Assembly (NCBI GenBank): GCA_019242465.1
Contig: JAFAVL010000795.1
Coordinates: forward strand, 1-7,378
Origin: Chroococcidiopsidaceae cyanobacterium CP_BM_RX_35
Lineage (GTDB): Bacteria; Cyanobacteriota; Cyanobacteriia; Cyanobacteriales; Chroococcidiopsidaceae
Length of the DNA stretch: 7,378 nucleotides
Reading direction: 5' to 3'
Position numbers and translations under genes: made by a program. Positions 5,569-7,378 of this stretch are shown here, piece by piece. Every line of letters begins with the position of its first letter. Position 1 is the first letter of the stretch. A model generated the notes under the pieces. It was not told the DNA's origin, searched no databases, and saw nothing but the letters and a program-made list of their open reading frames with translations.

Positions 5569-7068
5569 TCAATCTTCATCTTGCAGGTGCTGCGGTGGAA
5601 TTGCAGCAATGATGGCATCTATGACCTTTGACACTTGGATAATTTCTAAACCCAAGTCTGGGAAGGTTTGACCTTTGGGGATAATCGCTCGCTTAAACCC
5701 TAATTTTGCGGCTTCCTTCAATCGTAGTTCCATCTGAGAAACAGCTCGGATTTGCCCTCCTAACCCAACTTCACCTATTAAGACAGTACGCGGATCGACA
5801 ATGCGATCGCGGAAACTGGCGACTACAGCAATAGCCACCCCTAAATCCATCGCTGGCTCTTCCACAGAAAGACCCCCAGCAGAGGCAACGTAAGCATCTA
5901 ACTTGGATAAGGGAATTCCTACCCGTTTTTCCAACACCGCCAAAATTTGCAGCAAGCGGTTATAGTCAACGCCAGTCGTAGAGCGACGGGGTGAAGCATA
6001 GCTAGTAGGACTCACCAGCGCTTGCAATTCCACCACGATTGGGCGCGTGCCTTCACAAGCTACTACAATTGCCGTGCCTGGAGCCACTTCTTCTCTGTTG
6101 CCTAAAAACAGCTCCGAAGGGTTGGCAACTTCCCTCAGTCCTCGGTCGATCATTTCAAACACGCCGATTTCGTGAGTGGCACCGAAGCGATTTTTGACTG
6201 AACGTAATAGGCGATGGCTGGCGAAGCGATCGCCTTCAAAATACAGCACTGTATCGACTAGGTGTTCTAGTACCCTCGGTCCTGCGATCGCCCCTTCTTT
6301 CGTCACATGTCCCACAATTAACAGCGTAATGTCATCCCGCTTTGCCACCTGCATCAGGGCTGAGGTACACTCCCGTACCTGAGCGACAGAGCCAGGAGCT
6401 GACGCCATAGATGGAAAGTAAATTGTCTGGATACTGTCAATCACTGCCACGTTGGGTTTGAGTGATTCCAACTCTCGCAGAATCTCTTCTAAATCCGTTT
6501 CCGGTAGGATGTAGAGATCCGCGCCCGCCGATTTCTCAATTTCGGGTGGAGTAGCGTCAACACCAGCCGCAGTCTCCAGTCCCAGTGCTTTGCGATCACT
6601 AATGGCACTATCAACCCCCAAACGAGAAGCTCTCAACTTCACCTGCTGCCCCGATTCTTCCCCGCATACATAGAGGATGCGGTATTGTTGCGCCAATCGA
6701 TTTGAGACTTGGAGCAGCAGCGTTGATTTACCAATTCCCGGATCGCCCCCGATTAGCACCAAAGAGCCAGGAACAATGCCACCACCTAGGACGCGATCAA
6801 GTTCCTCATAGCCTGAAAACCACCGTGCCTGGTGTCGATCTGTAATTTGTGCAAAGGTAAGAGCGGCTCTTGGTCTAGCTACTTTACCAGTTGATTTACC
6901 ACTAGCCCGACTCGGTTGCAATCCTCCCGCTCGACTAGGGACTACTGCTGCTGTTTCCAGCTGCTCTTCCATAGAGTTGTAAGTGTCGCAAGCTGGACAC
7001 TTACCAAACCACTGGGGAGACTCTGCCCCACATTCATTGCAGACGTAGTAGGTTCGAAGCTTTGGCAT
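5569..7068 (-). CDS. radA: DNA repair protein RadA (Sms), branch-migration ATPase
   Basis: The protein has 499 residues, about 40 more than E. coli RadA. A four-cysteine zinc finger lies at the N-terminus (C10, C13, C24, C27). A linker rich in Ala, Arg, Ser and Gly (about 38-70) leads to the RecA-like ATPase core: Walker A GGDPGIGKST (107-116), GEESGQQVKLRASRLG (136-151), Walker B VAVIDSIQT (207-215) and SVAQVREC (227-234). The RadA-specific KNRFG motif is at 292-296. The C-terminal Lon-like domain (about 340-499, with LVSPTSYASPRR and IGEVGLGGQIR) completes the protein. RadA processes recombination intermediates and drives branch migration with RecA. About 25-30 residues (roughly 153-182) are inserted between the RLG motif and ILPETDLEEI relative to the E. 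coli protein as I remember it; this explains much of the extra length. ATG 7068-7066 lacks a Shine-Dalgarno, but the MPKLRTYYVCNECG start is typical. The gene is divergent from rpaB. Confidence 0.97.
   Translation of the reverse strand: MPKLRTYYVCNECGAESPQWFGKCPACDTYNSMEEQLETAAVVPSRAGGLQPSRASGKSTGKVARPRAALTFAQITDRHQARWFSGYEELDRVLGGGIVPGSLVLIGGDPGIGKSTLLLQVSNRLAQQYRILYVCGEESGQQVKLRASRLGVDSAISDRKALGLETAAGVDATPPEIEKSAGADLYILPETDLEEILRELESLKPNVAVIDSIQTIYFPSMASAPGSVAQVRECTSALMQVAKRDDITLLIVGHVTKEGAIAGPRVLEHLVDTVLYFEGDRFASHRLLRSVKNRFGATHEIGVFEMIDRGLREVANPSELFLGNREEVAPGTAIVVACEGTRPIVVELQALVSPTSYASPRRSTTGVDYNRLLQILAVLEKRVGIPLSKLDAYVASAGGLSVEEPAMDLGVAIAVVASFRDRIVDPRTVLIGEVGLGGQIRAVSQMELRLKEAAKLGFKRAIIPKGQTFPDLGLEIIQVSKVIDAIIAAIPPQHLQDED
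5803..5810. repeat. HIP1 octamer
   Basis: Exact GCGATCGC within radA, in the Lon-like domain coding region. Confidence 0.9.
6226..6233. repeat. HIP1 octamer
   Basis: Exact GCGATCGC in radA, just downstream of the Walker B region; 50 bases from the next copy. Confidence 0.9.
6284..6291. repeat. HIP1 octamer
   Basis: Exact GCGATCGC in radA; with the copy at 6226 it forms the closest pair in the window. Confidence 0.9.
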
Positions 7069-7200
7069 TAGTTAATTGTTAAAGAATATTCAAGACAAGT
7101 AAATCTTAAGAAAGCTTGAGGTCCAGTATTTGTGGGAATCACAACCTTTTTCAACTGATTGAATGGAGTGATATCTTAAAGGTAGTAGTACTAAAAATTA

Positions 7201-7221
7201 ATGATTGCAAAGTTTCATTAA
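7201..7221 (+). other. Possible six-codon leader ORF (MIAKFH) upstream of rpaB
   Basis: ATG 7201 reads MIAKFH and stops at TAA 7219-7221, which overlaps the TAAGGAG Shine-Dalgarno of rpaB. No Shine-Dalgarno precedes it, and short ATG-stop runs are common by chance, so translation is only a possibility. Confidence 0.2.
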
Positions 7222-7225
7222 GGAG
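7219..7225 (+). promoter_or_regulatory. Ribosome binding site TAAGGAG of rpaB
   Basis: A strong Shine-Dalgarno eleven bases before TTG 7237, slightly longer than the usual spacing. It supports the non-ATG start. Confidence 0.65.
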
Positions 7226-7236
7226 TTTGAAAGAGA

Positions 7237-7378
7237 TTGGAAAGTCATAAAGAAAAAATCTTGGTAGTAGATGACGAAGCCAGTATTCGGCGGATTCTAG
7301 AAACCCGGCTTTCGATGATTGGCTACGATGTCGTTACCGCAGCTGACGGCGAAGAAGCTTTAGACACTTTTCGTCAAG
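7237..7378 (+). CDS. rpaB: Response regulator RpaB (ycf27 type), N-terminal 47 residues (3' end cut by window edge)
   Basis: Only the start of the receiver domain is present. It reads [20 protein letters not shown] and then [21 protein letters not shown], which is nearly diagnostic of cyanobacterial and plastid RpaB/Ycf27. The acidic pair D12-D13 that binds Mg2+ is visible. The phosphorylated Asp and the winged-helix OmpR-type DNA-binding domain lie beyond the edge. RpaB, paired with histidine kinase Hik33/NblS, controls high-light, redox and photosystem genes and is normally essential. The start must be TTG 7237: an in-frame TGA at 7228-7230 closes the frame upstream and the next Met is residue 27, inside the domain. 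The gene diverges from radA; from memory the radA-rpaB neighbourhood is conserved in other cyanobacteria. Confidence 0.93.
   Translation, partial: MESHKEKILVVDDEASIRRILETRLSMIGYDVVTAADGEEALDTFRQ

Larger units (their letters stand above)
7069..7236. promoter_or_regulatory. Divergent radA-rpaB intergenic region
   Basis: This 168-base AT-rich region must hold the radA promoter and probably the rpaB promoter. For radA, a TATTCT on the minus strand (7084-7089) is a possible -10 box. For rpaB, TTTCAA (7149-7154) and TATCTT (7172-7177) are 17 bases apart but match consensus poorly. I found no clear HLR1 site (two GTTACA-type repeats ten bases apart), the known RpaB binding motif. A six-codon ORF sits at 7201-7221. 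Confidence 0.5.

Noticed and set aside
7069..7236. HLR1 (RpaB binding) site before rpaB
   Set aside because: GTTAATT/GTTAAAG at 7071-7084 and GTTTCATT/GTTTGAAA near 7212 have the wrong spacing or sequence for the ten-base-spaced GTTACA pair.
1..7378. CRISPR array, tRNA or rRNA gene
   Set aside because: Reading both strands I found no regularly spaced direct repeats, cloverleaf or ribosomal RNA signatures.

Overview
The window reads as cyanobacterial chromosome. The strongest evidence is the start of rpaB (ycf27-type response regulator) at the right edge. Divergent from it is a full radA carrying a mid-protein insertion. Other support comes from a CtpB-type carboxyl-terminal processing protease, a XisF-like recombinase at the left edge, and five exact HIP1 octamers (GCGATCGC). 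No genus can be named from sequence alone.

Layout. The left part is read leftwards: a XisF-like serine recombinase homologue that runs off the left edge (1-633), preceded by a small VOC-superfamily protein (688-1083). A strong composite palindrome (678-728) overlaps the end of the VOC gene. A rightward block follows: a class I SAM methyltransferase (1199-2029), a TerB-like protein and a DUF2076 protein overlapping by ATGA (2140-3215), CtpB (3371-4660) and a creatininase-family amidohydrolase (4710-5453). After a 115-base gap holding a short tandem repeat, radA (5569-7068) is read leftwards. A 168-base divergent intergenic region separates it from rpaB (7237 to the right edge).

How the genes relate. 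Two arrangements suggest joint expression. terB and the DUF2076 gene are translationally coupled. ctpB and the creatininase gene lie 49 bases apart in the same direction. RadA acts in recombinational repair, RpaB in light/redox transcriptional control and CtpB in processing or clearing proteins outside the cytoplasm. The others have family-level assignments only. No stretch without a gene exceeds 300 bases. The longest gaps are 3216-3370 and 7069-7236.

I did not find a convincing new multi-gene system. The observations most worth following are: the recombinase homologue appears to have lost its catalytic residues; the palindrome writes the C-terminal tail of the VOC protein and can fold in two mutually exclusive ways; rpaB has an apparently forced TTG start behind a six-codon leader ORF; and the coupled TerB/DUF2076 pair has no known function.
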